A stretch of 64,000 nucleotides of DNA from Vibrio metschnikovii CIP 69.14. GTDB lineage: Bacteria > Pseudomonadota > Gammaproteobacteria > Enterobacterales > Vibrionaceae. Positions within the stretch are counted from its first letter, which is position 1, and each line of letters opens with the position of its first letter. Location of the stretch: assembly GCF_000176155.1 (NCBI RefSeq), contig NZ_ACZO01000006.1:1240001-1304000 (forward strand), read 5' to 3'. The translations under genes and the position numbers were made by a program. The notes below the pieces were generated by a model. The model saw only the letters and a program-made list of their open reading frames with translations, did no database searches and was not told where the DNA came from. Shown piece after piece: positions 29,412-39,498 of this stretch.

Positions 29412-30650
29412 TTAAGCCACATTTTCTTCAAGCGGGGTTTCATTACCCTCTTCACTTTTCGCCACGACACCAGCAGCAATCGCATTACCCAATACATTGG
29501 TCGCTGAACGTCCCATATCTAGGAAGTGATCAATGCCGAGCAGTAACAATATGCCCGCATCAGGGATGTGAAATTGATGAAGCGTGGCGGCAATCACCAC
29601 CAATGACGCGCGGGGCACGCCTGCCATGCCTTTAGACGTGACCATTAAAATAAGTAACATGGTCACCTGTTGTGCCATGGTTAACTCAATCCCATAAGCT
29701 TGGGCGATAAACATGACGGCAAAGGTGCAGTACATCATCGAACCATCAAGATTAAATGAGTAGCCCATCGGTAATACAAAACTAGAAATTCGCTTAGGAG
29801 TACCAAAAGCACTTAAACTTTCTAGCGTTTTTGGATAGGCAGATTCTGAACTTGCCGTTGAAAATGCCAATAGTATTGGCTCACGTATCATGCGAAACAG
29901 AGTAAACACGCGTCGCCCAAGCACCAAGGCTCCCATCAACAATAATGCGCCCCACAATATACTAAGTGAGAGATAAAATTGCCCCATGAACGTACCATAG
30001 GTACTCAAAATCCCCATTCCCTCTTTAGCCACCATGGCACTGATTGCCGCAAAGACAGCAAATGGAGCAAAGTTCATCACATAAGCGGTTACCTTCAGCA
30101 TGATCTCTGACACACTTTTTAGCATATCAATCACTGGATAGGCCGGAGCACCAATGGCCGCGGCAGCTAAGCCAAAGAATAGAGAAAACACCACAATTTG
30201 CAGAATTTGATTACTGGCCATGGCTTCAATCACACTTCTTGGTACGGCATGAATGACAAAGTCACGGAAGCTCAGTGCTTGTGCATCAACACCACTGGCT
30301 AGGGAACTGGAAGGAATATCTAAATGTAAACCAACACCTGGAGATAGAATGGTCACCATCACCAAGCCAAGAATTAATGACATCATTGACGCCATCATAA
30401 ACCACATTAAGGTTTTAATTCCTATACGCCCAACCGTTGTCGTATCTCCCATTTTAGCAATGCCGACGGTTAACGTGGTAAACACTAAAGGGGCAATAAT
30501 CATGTTGATCAGCCGTAAAAACACATCCGTGATTAGGGTTATGTTATTGGCAAACTCTTCTGGCTGAACAGGGGTATACCATCGAATACCTTGTCCGGTA
30601 GCAATACCCAGCAACATAGCAATAATAATAGCTCTCGTTAACCTATTCAT
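29412..30650 (-). CDS. Sodium/proton-dicarboxylate (or glutamate) symporter, DAACS/SLC1 family
   Basis: From the ATG at 30650 the protein has 412 residues with the family's eight-helix plus two re-entrant loop architecture. Signature motifs are present: the Ser-rich hairpin STASSESAYP, the NMDGT-type motif as SFNLDGS, SKGMAGVP and the C-terminal DHFLDMGRSATNVLGN. It should import C4-dicarboxylates or acidic amino acids with Na+ or H+. Substrate specificity (DctA versus GltP) is uncertain. A GTG at 30662 is an alternative start, but GGAG is better placed for the ATG. Confidence 0.9.
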   Translation of the reverse strand: MNRLTRAIIIAMLLGIATGQGIRWYTPVQPEEFANNITLITDVFLRLINMIIAPLVFTTLTVGIAKMGDTTTVGRIGIKTLMWFMMASMMSLILGLVMVTILSPGVGLHLDIPSSSLASGVDAQALSFRDFVIHAVPRSVIEAMASNQILQIVVFSLFFGLAAAAIGAPAYPVIDMLKSVSEIMLKVTAYVMNFAPFAVFAAISAMVAKEGMGILSTYGTFMGQFYLSLSILWGALLLMGALVLGRRVFTLFRMIREPILLAFSTASSESAYPKTLESLSAFGTPKRISSFVLPMGYSFNLDGSMMYCTFAVMFIAQAYGIELTMAQQVTMLLILMVTSKGMAGVPRASLVVIAATLHQFHIPDAGILLLLGIDHFLDMGRSATNVLGNAIAAGVVAKSEEGNETPLEENVA

Positions 30651-30902
30651 CTCAATGATCACTCCATGTATACAGCTTCAATTAGCTGCGTGTCGTAGCA
30701 GATGTTATTCCTGCGGAAAGCGAGGTGAACAGCAGATTAGCAGAGAGGTATTGAGCTAAAGTCAATTTTTGTTCTGTCAACGTGAGCGCAACGTTAAGGA
30801 AATGTCATTTTTACTTACAAATTCTTGCATAATAACAACAAAAAATAGATCAGTACCTATTGCATTTCCTCAACAAATAGAAATCACTTGCTAAGTAAAA
30901 GA

Positions 30903-31619
30903 TTATTTCGCGAGTTTTTCACGAATTAATGGCGCTAACTTATCTAGCGGTAGATAACCGGGGATGATTTGCTGACCAATTAACAGCGCTGGCGTACCGT
31001 TTAGCCCTAATTCACTAAATAGCTGATAGTTTTTCGCCAATTGTTGTTGGGTTTTTTCCTGTGCATTCAGCGCTTGGCTGGTATCGGTTTTTTGAGCGAC
31101 TTGCAGTAACGACTGTGGATTATGCGCGCCCGGTTTTTTGACCAACAATTCATCCGCTTGAGTAAATTTTTGTTGATCCGTCTGCCATAGGTTTAATGCA
31201 TAGCTGGCCGAATTAACTGGACTATCGAGTTCTTTCAGCGGCACCAGCACACTCACCACTTTGATCGTCGGGTAACGTTTGACCAACTCATGCAATACCG
31301 GATCGAGTTTTTTACACCACGGGCAGCTGTAATCGGTGAAAAAAACCAGCGTTAATTCAGGGTCTTGAGCACCAAAACTCGGGTGATCAGGGTTGTTGTA
31401 TAAATAGGCTTGATTATCCTTTAATACCTGCTCAAAACGATTGGCTTGTTGCTCGTACATACGTAACGTGCTGTGCAGATTGTCAATCACTTGCGGATTA
31501 CGTTGTAAAATTTGTTCAATATCCGCCAACTGTTTGGTTTGCTCTACCGTCAATGCAGCAGCACTACTCAGTGAAAAGGTGGCTAATAAGCCGGTCAACA
31601 CCATTTTGTAGATTTTCAT
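30903..31619 (-). CDS. Periplasmic DsbA-like thiol oxidoreductase (ScsC-like)
   Basis: A 238-residue protein with a Sec signal peptide (cleavage near residues 20-23, ASAAA-like) and then a helical N-terminal extension. A DsbA-type thioredoxin fold follows with the redox motif CPWC in FFTDYSCPWCKKLDP and a cis-Pro in GTPALL. The N-terminal extension is typical of ScsC/DsbG-like oligomerising family members. It is the third gene of a cluster with the DsbD/ScsB-like and TlpA/ScsD-like proteins, so it is probably kept reduced by the ScsB-like protein. AAAGGA precedes the ATG. Confidence 0.88.
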   Translation of the reverse strand: MKIYKMVLTGLLATFSLSSAAALTVEQTKQLADIEQILQRNPQVIDNLHSTLRMYEQQANRFEQVLKDNQAYLYNNPDHPSFGAQDPELTLVFFTDYSCPWCKKLDPVLHELVKRYPTIKVVSVLVPLKELDSPVNSASYALNLWQTDQQKFTQADELLVKKPGAHNPQSLLQVAQKTDTSQALNAQEKTQQQLAKNYQLFSELGLNGTPALLIGQQIIPGYLPLDKLAPLIREKLAK

Positions 31620-31644
31620 GTTTTATCCTTTATTTAATAATGAC

Positions 31645-31771
31645 TATACCCAAACAACTTGGAGTTGCAGGTAGGCGGCAAGTGAGTAAGTCCCCATGAG
31701 CATAGATAGGCTATGCGATTGGGGTGAACGAACGTGGCCAACACCCCTGCAGCTTCAAGTAGGAAGGGGAT
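31645..31771. repeat. ERIC (IRU) element C, between the two thioredoxin-fold genes
   Basis: Exactly 127 bp from TATACCC to GGGGAT and closely similar to element B throughout, including GTGAGTAAGTCCCCATGAGC, GATTGGGGTGAACGAACG and CTGCAGCTTCAAG. On the minus strand its end supplies the final codons and TGA stop of the TlpA-like gene. Confidence 0.92.
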
Positions 31772-32273
31772 AACTTGCTAGCCACAAACGAGCCAATAAT
31801 CCCCATGGAGTGGTCAAACCGCTGGTAATAAATTCAATTTTCCCTTGATGCACAATCATGATTGTTGGCGTGTAACGTATATGCCAATCCTGTCCTATTT
31901 GACTGCGAGGATCGTTAAGCTGAGGAAATTCAATGTCATGATAAGCCAAATAACGTCGTATCTGCTCATCGCTACCAGAAGAGAGCGCAATACCTAACGT
32001 TGGGTAGTATTGACTGAGCCAATTGACTGTTGGGGTGACAAAGCGACATATATTGCACCAACTGGCCCAAAAATAGATCACCATGGGTTTCTCTGCACTC
32101 ATGGCTTGAATATCGATTGACTGACCTTGGAGATCCACCGCCTGTAAACTGAATTGATTACGCTCTGGCATCTGTTGGCTACGCCATTGATCGATAGCCA
32201 CAGAAACGACGATCAGTAGCAAGCCAATCATCAACCACTCACGTCCTAGGCGTAATAAACGCTTTTTCTTCAT
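31755..32273 (-). CDS. Membrane-anchored TlpA/ScsD-like thioredoxin-fold protein
   Basis: A 172-residue protein. One N-terminal anchor (about residues 12-30) is followed by a periplasmic thioredoxin-like domain with redox motif WCNIC in FWASWCNICRF and cis-Pro in YTPTIMI. Its ATG overlaps the ScsB-like stop by four bases (ATGA), indicating translational coupling. The last codons (…L-P-T) and stop lie in ERIC element C, so the native C-terminus has probably been replaced. Confidence 0.88.
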   Translation of the reverse strand: MKKKRLLRLGREWLMIGLLLIVVSVAIDQWRSQQMPERNQFSLQAVDLQGQSIDIQAMSAEKPMVIYFWASWCNICRFVTPTVNWLSQYYPTLGIALSSGSDEQIRRYLAYHDIEFPQLNDPRSQIGQDWHIRYTPTIMIVHQGKIEFITSGLTTPWGLLARLWLASYPLPT

Positions 32274-34381
32274 CGAGCCTCTCCTTTTGCCTCACGCAGC
32301 GCATCCATCACCGCACGATCGCTTAATAACACGGGCAGAGCAATGCCTTGTGGAGCTTGAGGGCCATACACTACATTAAACGGCACGCCAAATCGGCCAT
32401 GGCTTTGTAAAAATGCAGTGACAGATTCACTGGGCAGCGTCCAATCGCCGCGTATCAAAACCACCTCTTCTTGCTGTAGAGCTTTATGCACCGGATTTTG
32501 TAATAACACGTTCATTTTATTGACCTTACAAGTAATGCACCAGTCAGCTGTAACATCAACAAACACCACTTTACCTTGCTCTACATGCTCAGCAATTTGC
32601 TCTCCTACCAGTGGCTGCCAGGGTAAATCGTCACTAAGCTGAGTGAGTCCATGAGTGGTACTGAGTTTGGCCAGCCATAGACCCGCGCCAAAAGACAATA
32701 CGGTAATTAGAACGAAGAGAACGATACGCTGAGCGCCGTAGTGTTTCCATCCTTGCCAAACACACAGTGCTAGAGTAGATAACAGATAAAGCAGTATTGA
32801 CCACATCGGCCAATGGGGAGCGAGTAGGGTTAATAACCACAATGAGGTGGCCAATAACATCAACCCAAAGAGGATTTTTATACGGTTCATCCACGCGCCC
32901 GGTTTCGGTAGCCGAAGAGCAAGCTGAGGAAACAGTGCCACCAGTAACCAAGGTAGCGCCATACCTATACCCAAGCCGGTAAAAATAAACCATAGGGTGA
33001 GCGTGTCTGCGCCCAATGCGAAAGCGACCGCCGTGCCTAAAAAAGGCGCCGAACAAGGCGTTGCTAATAAAGTTGCGAACATACCTTGTAAATAATGACC
33101 CAAATAACGCTGATCGGAGCCGCGCGTTGCCATCCATGTCGAAGCACTCACTGGCAAACGTAACTCGAATAAGCCGAGCATATTGGCGCCAAACAAGGTG
33201 GTGATCAGCAGCATTAGAACAATAAAGCTGGCACTTTGAAATTGAATACCCCAGCCGATTGCCTGACCACTCCATTTCAGTGCCAATAATCCTATGGCTA
33301 TCAACCAAAAAGCACTGAGTATTCCTGCGGCCGAAGTGAGAAACTGCAAGCGGACACTACGACGCTGCGGTTTATCCAAGGTCAACACTGACGTTAACTT
33401 CATGCCTAATACCGGTAACACACACGGCATCACATTTAAAATCAACCCACCCAGTAAGGCACTAGCAAACATCAGTACCAGTCCCCAACCTGAGGTGGTG
33501 GATTGAATCAAACCAGATTCAATCGCCACGGTTTGTTCAACTAAGAGCGACTGATCAGCAAAAGTAACTTGCACAGATTCACCACTTAAATCCACTTTAC
33601 CGAGCCAACTAGAAACGGCAAATGTCGCCGTCAAGTTTTGCCCATCAACCTGAATACGAGGTTGAGTAAAGCTACTTTCTACGACTTTATCACTTTGACC
33701 ATCAAGTAAGAGATCCGGCTGCTGCCAACCTTGTGGGTTATAAGCGGTGATTTGTAAACGCTGCTGAGCCTCATCCCAGACAGCACCTAATGTCAATAAT
33801 TGCTGCGTTTTTTGCGGTACTCGGATCATCGCCTGTGCATATTGCGCCACTTCATCGCTACTAGGTATCAACTGATCAGGAACAAAGCTCAGCTCAACAG
33901 GATAGTCAGTGATCACACAAACGGTCGAACAGGATGAGAGCCGTAAGCGCGCCTTAAACCGGACTGGCTGTTGCCAGTCTTGTATTTTAAGCGTGATCGG
34001 AAAGAGCGTATCACCTTGATAACCGATCGTTTCAATACCAAGCAGCGAAAAGCGGCTAGGAAACGGCCAATGCCACTGAAAGTCACTCACATTTTCAGAT
34101 GCAGACCAGTCAATTTCTGGGGCAACACCGCCTTCTCCGGGAGAACGCCAATAGGTTTTCCATCCTCTATCTAATTTTACTTCCAGATAACCAGCAGCCT
34201 CTCCGCTTTGCGGATCGCTTTGGCCAGTTAACACCAAACGTACCGCAACAGGTGGATGATAAGCATCGGTCAACCAATCGGTAGCAACGACTCCAGCCTG
34301 CGCCAAGAACGAGCTAAATAAGCTTAATAACAAACAGACACGCACTAAACGTGTTAAGAAGATTCTAAATACCGGGAACAT
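32270..34381 (-). CDS. Thiol:disulfide interchange transmembrane protein, ScsB/DsbD-like
   Basis: A 703-residue protein. A signal peptide is followed by a periplasmic alpha-like domain (to about 280) containing the Cys pair in SSCSTVCVITDYP, then eight or so membrane segments with Cys in NVMPCVLPV and LATPCSAPFLG, then a C-terminal periplasmic thioredoxin domain with DWCITCKVNK. It should carry electrons from cytoplasmic thioredoxin to periplasmic partners, here the two adjacent thioredoxin-fold proteins. Scs systems in Salmonella are linked to copper and redox stress; by analogy this is likely here. Confidence 0.9.
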   Translation of the reverse strand: MFPVFRIFLTRLVRVCLLLSLFSSFLAQAGVVATDWLTDAYHPPVAVRLVLTGQSDPQSGEAAGYLEVKLDRGWKTYWRSPGEGGVAPEIDWSASENVSDFQWHWPFPSRFSLLGIETIGYQGDTLFPITLKIQDWQQPVRFKARLRLSSCSTVCVITDYPVELSFVPDQLIPSSDEVAQYAQAMIRVPQKTQQLLTLGAVWDEAQQRLQITAYNPQGWQQPDLLLDGQSDKVVESSFTQPRIQVDGQNLTATFAVSSWLGKVDLSGESVQVTFADQSLLVEQTVAIESGLIQSTTSGWGLVLMFASALLGGLILNVMPCVLPVLGMKLTSVLTLDKPQRRSVRLQFLTSAAGILSAFWLIAIGLLALKWSGQAIGWGIQFQSASFIVLMLLITTLFGANMLGLFELRLPVSASTWMATRGSDQRYLGHYLQGMFATLLATPCSAPFLGTAVAFALGADTLTLWFIFTGLGIGMALPWLLVALFPQLALRLPKPGAWMNRIKILFGLMLLATSLWLLTLLAPHWPMWSILLYLLSTLALCVWQGWKHYGAQRIVLFVLITVLSFGAGLWLAKLSTTHGLTQLSDDLPWQPLVGEQIAEHVEQGKVVFVDVTADWCITCKVNKMNVLLQNPVHKALQQEEVVLIRGDWTLPSESVTAFLQSHGRFGVPFNVVYGPQAPQGIALPVLLSDRAVMDALREAKGEAR

Positions 34382-34442
34382 GGTTTTTCCTTATTAATAA
34401 ACACCAACAGGTTTGTAGCTTTAATGCCAATACATGCTGGTT

Positions 34443-34802
34443 TTATTCATGGAAAACACACAGTTGAAGATGGGGTCGCCGCTTGGGAACTCTCGGTTCG
34501 CGAAAAATGGTAAAAGGTAAGCGACTCATCAGCCGTTGACTGACAATGATCGCAACCGTTAACCACAATAATGGACTAAATAGCTCCACTAATTGTTGTA
34601 AATGATGACTCAGCAGTTTTTCTGTTAAATGGCAGGGCTCACTCAAGGTATCCTTGTCCGCCGACACCAGATCAGCGAACACTGAGGACACCTCAGGGCA
34701 AAAACTTAACACGCCGCTATTTTTCGCCAGACAGAGCACCATCACCCAACTGATCAACAGTAAGGCTAATAATCGGTAACGAGGGCGACGTAAATAATCC
34801 AA
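34443..34802 (-). CDS. Small membrane protein preceding the ScsB-like gene (possible ScsA-like)
   Basis: A 119-residue protein with an N-terminal membrane segment (about residues 10-27) and a second at about 73-90. Cys residues in the intervening region (SFCPEV and EPCHL) would face the periplasm. The start is TTG at 34802 behind AGGATAG. It lies 61 bp upstream of the ScsB-like gene on the same strand, the position of scsA in Salmonella. The assignment rests on size, topology and position only. Confidence 0.6.
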   Translation of the reverse strand: MDYLRRPRYRLLALLLISWVMVLCLAKNSGVLSFCPEVSSVFADLVSADKDTLSEPCHLTEKLLSHHLQQLVELFSPLLWLTVAIIVSQRLMSRLPFTIFREPRVPKRRPHLQLCVFHE

Positions 34803-35064
34803 TCAACTATCCTGAGTAACGAAAATCGACAAACTAAAACCTATGGCGAATATGACCGAACTCAATCGATAAAGTTCAGCATAACCTTATCTTAATGGTG
34901 CAAATTCCTCTTCGCATCAGGTTGCCAATCAAAGGATTTACTCTCTAACCGCAATTATTGCGTATACTTTTTAGTCAACATACTAAAACCTTTGTTTTAC
35001 TCGGTTGTTATTGACTGCGCAAAGCAGGATAATGCCCAGCTCGGAATTTAAGACAACGATCACT

Positions 35065-35643
35065 ATGACCGACTATTTTTTGCTGTTAATCGGCACTGTT
35101 CTGGTTAACAACTTTGTACTGGTAAAATTCTTAGGCTTATGCCCTTTTATGGGCGTGTCGAAAAAGCTTGAAACCGCGATTGGTATGGGGTTAGCGACGA
35201 CGTTCGTCCTTACCCTCGCCTCTGTATGTGCCTATCTTGTCGAAAGTTACATTCTCGCGCCACTTGGTATTGAGTATTTGCGCACCATGAGTTTCATTCT
35301 GGTGATTGCGGTGGTGGTGCAGTTTACGGAGATGGTCGTTCATAAAACCAGCCCCACTTTATACCGTTTATTGGGTATTTTCTTACCCTTGATCACCACC
35401 AACTGCGCAGTGCTTGGCGTAGCACTACTCAATATCAATGAAAATCATAATTTTATCCAATCGATTATTTATGGTTTTGGTGCGGCAGTTGGCTTTTCTC
35501 TGGTGCTAATTCTTTTTGCGGCGATGCGTGAGCGCATTCAGGTCGCCGATGTTCCCGCTCCGTTTAAAGGTGCTTCCATTGCCATGATCACCGCAGGTTT
35601 AATGTCTTTGGCCTTTATGGGCTTTACCGGTTTGGTGAAATAA
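35065..35643 (+). CDS. rnfA: Ion-translocating oxidoreductase (Rnf) subunit A
   Basis: A 192-residue protein (E. coli RsxA 193) with six membrane segments and the family motif [18 protein letters not shown], whose Cys helps hold an intramembrane iron-sulfur centre with RnfE. The start at 35065 (M-T-D-Y) is chosen over an open frame from 35005 by family length. It is the first gene of the complete rnfABCDGE operon, which couples ferredoxin/NAD redox to Na+ or H+ movement and, in E. coli, keeps SoxR reduced. Confidence 0.96.
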   Translation: MTDYFLLLIGTVLVNNFVLVKFLGLCPFMGVSKKLETAIGMGLATTFVLTLASVCAYLVESYILAPLGIEYLRTMSFILVIAVVVQFTEMVVHKTSPTLYRLLGIFLPLITTNCAVLGVALLNINENHNFIQSIIYGFGAAVGFSLVLILFAAMRERIQVADVPAPFKGASIAMITAGLMSLAFMGFTGLVK

Positions 35644-36231
35644 ATGAGTACGTTACTGATCGCCATTCTTGCGCTGGCGGCACTGGCTGCCGTGTTTGGG
35701 GCTATTTTGGGGTTTGCTTCTGTTCGCTTCAAAGTCGAAGGCGATCCGATTGTTGATCAAATCGATGCGATTTTACCGCAAACGCAATGTGGTCAGTGTG
35801 GCTATCCGGGCTGTCGACCTTATGCTGAAGCGATCGCCAATGGTGATACGATTAATAAATGCCCACCGGGTGGCCAAGCGACGATTGAAAAGTTAGCGGA
35901 TTTAATGGGTGTTGAAGTCCAAGAATCGGCTCATGATCTCGATAATAAAGTGAAAACTGTCGCTTTTATTCACGAAGATATGTGCATTGGTTGTACCAAA
36001 TGCATTCAAGCTTGCCCTGTCGATGCTATCGTCGGAGGCACCAAAGCCTTACATACCGTAATAAAAGACGAGTGTACTGGTTGTGATTTGTGTGTTGCCC
36101 CTTGCCCAACTGACTGTATCGAGATGATCCCATTAGAGACCACTCCCGAAACGTGGAAATGGCAAATGAATGCTATCCCAGTCGTGAATATCGTTGAACC
36201 TGCGTCTAATTCGCAAAAAAGTGCGCATTAA
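35644..36231 (+). CDS. rnfB: Rnf subunit B, iron-sulfur protein
   Basis: A 195-residue protein with an N-terminal membrane anchor. A 4Fe-4S motif follows (CGQCGYPGC with downstream CPPGG), then two ferredoxin-type clusters ([12 protein letters not shown] and [12 protein letters not shown]). It receives electrons from ferredoxin and passes them into the complex. Its ATG abuts the rnfA TAA. Confidence 0.97.
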   Translation: MSTLLIAILALAALAAVFGAILGFASVRFKVEGDPIVDQIDAILPQTQCGQCGYPGCRPYAEAIANGDTINKCPPGGQATIEKLADLMGVEVQESAHDLDNKVKTVAFIHEDMCIGCTKCIQACPVDAIVGGTKALHTVIKDECTGCDLCVAPCPTDCIEMIPLETTPETWKWQMNAIPVVNIVEPASNSQKSAH

Positions 36232-36239
36232 GGATAGGT

Positions 36240-38444
36240 ATGTTGTCATTAATTGAACAAATCCAAGCTGGTCGTCTTTGGGATTTCCCCGGTGGCATTC
36301 ATCCACCTGAAAATAAACAGCAATCAACACAAACCGCTATCGCTCATGCTCCCATTGCTCATGAACTTGTTCTGCCAATAAAGCAGCACATAGGTAAAGC
36401 GGGCGATCTACTGGTTGAGGTCGGGCAGCGGGTGCTCAAAGGTCAAGCGCTCACCAAATATACAACGACATTTATGCTGCCAGTGCATGCGCCGACGTCT
36501 GGAGAAATCATCGCAATAGAACCACGCACAACCGCTCATCCTTCTGGATTGCCAGAAATGTGCATTGTGCTACGCCCTGATGGTCAAGAATCGTGGATAG
36601 AGCGCCAATCAATCACCGATTTTACTCAGTATTCAGCCGAACAACTGATTGAAATCATCCGCAACGCCGGCATTTCAGGAATGGGCGGTGCGGGATTCCC
36701 AACCGCAAAAAAAATTCAAACTGGGCTATCACGTACTGAAATATTGATCATTAACGCGGCTGAATGTGAGCCTTACATTACAGCCGATGATGCACTGATG
36801 CGCTTCCATGCCGACGAGATCATCCAAGGGATCAGTATTGTCGAGCATATATTGCGCCCTAAGCTGACGATTATCGGCATTGAAGATAACAAACCAGAAG
36901 CCATCCAAGCATTAGAGCAAGCGGCAAAAGAAAAAGATTTGCTGATCCGAGTGATCCCGACTAAATATCCTTCTGGTGGTGAAAAACAGTTGATCAAAAT
37001 TTTGACCAACCTTGAGGTGCCTAATAATGGCATTCCGGCGGATATTGGTTTGATGATGCAAAATATCGGCTCAATACATGCGATTAAACGTGCAGTCATC
37101 GATGGCGAACCCCTGATTCAACGTGTGGTTACCTTAACCGGTAATACCTTTAAACAACCAACCAATGTATGGACGCTGCTCGGCACGCCAGTTGCGCATC
37201 TGCTAGAGAAGTTTGCTTACCAAGCCGACAAAAAATTACCGCGTTTGATCATGGGCGGGCCGATGATGGGCTTTACCCTACCTCATGCTCAGGTGCCAAT
37301 TACCAAAACCAGCAACTGCATCTTAGCGCCGACCAGCAAAGAAATTAGTGCACCGCAAGCAGAAATGGCCTGTATTCGCTGTGGTTTATGTGCCGACGCC
37401 TGCCCCGCGTCGCTACTCCCGCAGCAGTTACAATGGCACGCCAAAGCTGAAGAATATGATAAATGCGAAGAGCTGAATCTAAAAGATTGCATTGAGTGTG
37501 GCGCTTGCGCTTATGTTTGCCCAAGTGAAATTCCTTTGGTGCAATATTATCGTCAAGCGAAAGCGGAAATTCGCACCCGCAAACGTGAAGCCGAAGCGGC
37601 TGAGCGTGCGAAGCAGCGCTTTGAAGAGAAAAAAGCCCGCATGGAGCGTGATAAAGCCGAACGAGAACAGCGCTTTAAACAAGCTGCCGAAGATCGCCGC
37701 AAAGAGATGCAAAATAGTGGCAGTGATGATGCGATCGCCGCCGCTATTGCGAGAGTCAAAGCGCAAAAGCAGCAAGAGGATAGTAATGAGAAAGCAGTGA
37801 AACCAGCGGTTGCTGCTGCCATTGCCCGCGCGAAAGCCAAACAAGCTGAAGCGAGACAATCCGTAGAGTCGCCAGTCGAAGAAATCTCTTCAGCTACGAG
37901 TACAGTGCCTGAGCCTACAGCTGCTGCGCCTAACAATGATAAAAAAGACGCCGTTGCCGCAGCCATTGCTCGTGCTAAAGCGCGTAAAGCCGCCCAGCAA
38001 GAGGCTTCTACTGATGACTCGTCTCCAGCAACCAGCCCGGCGCCTAAACCGATAGCCTCTGCGCCCAATGATGACAAAAAAGACGCCGTTGCCGCAGCCA
38101 TTGCTCGCGCTAAAGCGCGTAAAGCCGCCCTGCAAGAGGCTTCTACTGATGACTCGTCTCCAGCAACCAGCCCAGCGCCTAAATCGATAGCCTCTGCGCC
38201 CAATGATGACAAAAAAGACGCCGTCGCCGCGGCCATTGCTCGTGCTAAAGCGCGTAAAGCCGCCCAGCAAGAGGCTTCTACTGATGACTCGTCTCCAGCA
38301 ACCAGCCCAGCGCCTAAACCGATAGCCTCTGCGCCCAATGATGACAAAAAAGACGCCGTTGCCGCAGCCATTGCTCGTGCTAAAGCACGCAAAGCCGCCC
38401 TGCAAACCAATCACCAAGCCAATAACGCTGAGGAGAAAAAATAG
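36240..38444 (+). CDS. rnfC: Rnf subunit C, NADH-binding electron-transfer protein with repeat tail
   Basis: A 734-residue protein. A Complex-I-51K-like domain with the NAD/FMN glycine-rich loop [15 protein letters not shown] (residues 140-160) is followed by two 4Fe-4S motifs, [12 protein letters not shown] and [12 protein letters not shown] (about 380-430). A long charged tail comes next. From residue about 570 it carries four 45-residue repeats ([18 protein letters not shown] … [13 protein letters not shown]) encoded by exact 135-bp units. The tail is common in gammaproteobacterial RsxC but its copy number varies. Confidence 0.96.
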   Translation: MLSLIEQIQAGRLWDFPGGIHPPENKQQSTQTAIAHAPIAHELVLPIKQHIGKAGDLLVEVGQRVLKGQALTKYTTTFMLPVHAPTSGEIIAIEPRTTAHPSGLPEMCIVLRPDGQESWIERQSITDFTQYSAEQLIEIIRNAGISGMGGAGFPTAKKIQTGLSRTEILIINAAECEPYITADDALMRFHADEIIQGISIVEHILRPKLTIIGIEDNKPEAIQALEQAAKEKDLLIRVIPTKYPSGGEKQLIKILTNLEVPNNGIPADIGLMMQNIGSIHAIKRAVIDGEPLIQRVVTLTGNTFKQPTNVWTLLGTPVAHLLEKFAYQADKKLPRLIMGGPMMGFTLPHAQVPITKTSNCILAPTSKEISAPQAEMACIRCGLCADACPASLLPQQLQWHAKAEEYDKCEELNLKDCIECGACAYVCPSEIPLVQYYRQAKAEIRTRKREAEAAERAKQRFEEKKARMERDKAEREQRFKQAAEDRRKEMQNSGSDDAIAAAIARVKAQKQQEDSNEKAVKPAVAAAIARAKAKQAEARQSVESPVEEISSATSTVPEPTAAAPNNDKKDAVAAAIARAKARKAAQQEASTDDSSPATSPAPKPIASAPNDDKKDAVAAAIARAKARKAALQEASTDDSSPATSPAPKSIASAPNDDKKDAVAAAIARAKARKAAQQEASTDDSSPATSPAPKPIASAPNDDKKDAVAAAIARAKARKAALQTNHQANNAEEKK
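37947..38403 (+). repeat. Four 135-bp in-frame tandem repeats in rnfC
   Basis: Unit starts at 37947, 38082, 38217 and 38352 are spaced exactly 135 bp. Units 1 and 3 share a Q variant (KAAQQ) and units 2 and 4 an L variant (KAALQ), so a 270-bp two-unit duplication is the simplest origin. The last unit is partial. Confidence 0.95.
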
Positions 38445-39490
38445 TGGCCTTTTTTATTGCTAGTTCGCCACACGCGCATAGCAAGCGCTGCACCGCTGAG
38501 TTGATGAAATGGGTCGCGATTTGTGCCCTGCCCGGATTGGTTGCACAAAGCTATTTTTTTGGTTGGGGAACATTAATCCAATTGATACTGGCGATAACCG
38601 TTGCCTTAGGTTTAGAAGCCATAGTGATGTTACTGCGCAAACGCTCACCACGTTTAGCTTTACGAGATTATAGTGCCCTTGTCACCGCTTGGTTGCTTGC
38701 TATTGCTATTCCCCCACTCTCACCTTGGTGGATAGTGATCATCGGTTTAGTTTTTGCCATTGTGGTCGGTAAACATTTGTATGGCGGACTCGGTCAAAAT
38801 CCATTTAACCCAGCGATGGTGGCTTATGTTGTCCTGTTAATCTCATTTCCAGTACAAATGACCAGTTGGTTGGCACCACATCAATTAGCCCCAGAATCCG
38901 TGTCGTTTGTTGATTCTTTATCATTGATTTTTACTGGCTTTAATCAAGATGGGTTATCGCTACAGCAGATCCGCACAGGGATTGATGGCATGACCATGGC
39001 GACCCCATTGGATGCTTTAAAAACGGCGTTGCATGCTGGCAATACACTATCACAAGCGCTTTCCTTACCCCCATTCAGTGGTTTAGCGGGGATTGGTTGG
39101 GATTGGGTGAATCTCGCTTATCTAGCAGGCGGCTTATTACTGATTAAGCTACGGGTGATTAATTGGCATATACCGGTCGCTTTTCTCTCTGGGGTGATTG
39201 TCTCTAGTTTACTGTTGATGCTGCTGGCTCCGGGCACGACCGCTTCGCCGATTATTCATTTACTTTCTGGGGCGACGATGCTTGGGGCATTTTTTATTGC
39301 TACCGATCCCGTTACCGCTTCTACTACCAATAAAGGCCGGATTATCTATGGCCTGTTTATTGGGAGTTTAGTGGTGATGATTCGTAGTTGGGGAGGCTTT
39401 CCTGACGGTGTCGCCTTTGCGGTATTACTCGCCAACATGTGTGTACCCTTAATCGACTATTACACCAAACCTCGTACTTACGGGCATTAA
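38444..39490 (+). CDS. rnfD: Rnf subunit D, flavin-bearing membrane subunit
   Basis: A 348-residue polytopic NqrB/RnfD family protein. The covalent FMN threonine is expected in LLSGATML, which is present. The start is GTG, overlapping the rnfC TAG by one base and preceded by GAGGAG. It forms part of the ion-conducting core. Confidence 0.96.
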   Translation: MAFFIASSPHAHSKRCTAELMKWVAICALPGLVAQSYFFGWGTLIQLILAITVALGLEAIVMLLRKRSPRLALRDYSALVTAWLLAIAIPPLSPWWIVIIGLVFAIVVGKHLYGGLGQNPFNPAMVAYVVLLISFPVQMTSWLAPHQLAPESVSFVDSLSLIFTGFNQDGLSLQQIRTGIDGMTMATPLDALKTALHAGNTLSQALSLPPFSGLAGIGWDWVNLAYLAGGLLLIKLRVINWHIPVAFLSGVIVSSLLLMLLAPGTTASPIIHLLSGATMLGAFFIATDPVTASTTNKGRIIYGLFIGSLVVMIRSWGGFPDGVAFAVLLANMCVPLIDYYTKPRTYGH

Positions 39491-39498
39491 GGAGCATT

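Noticed and set aside
37553..38410. Minus-strand open frames opposite the rnfC repeat tail
   Set aside because: Long only because the repeats lack stop codons in several frames. RnfC on the plus strand is unambiguous.
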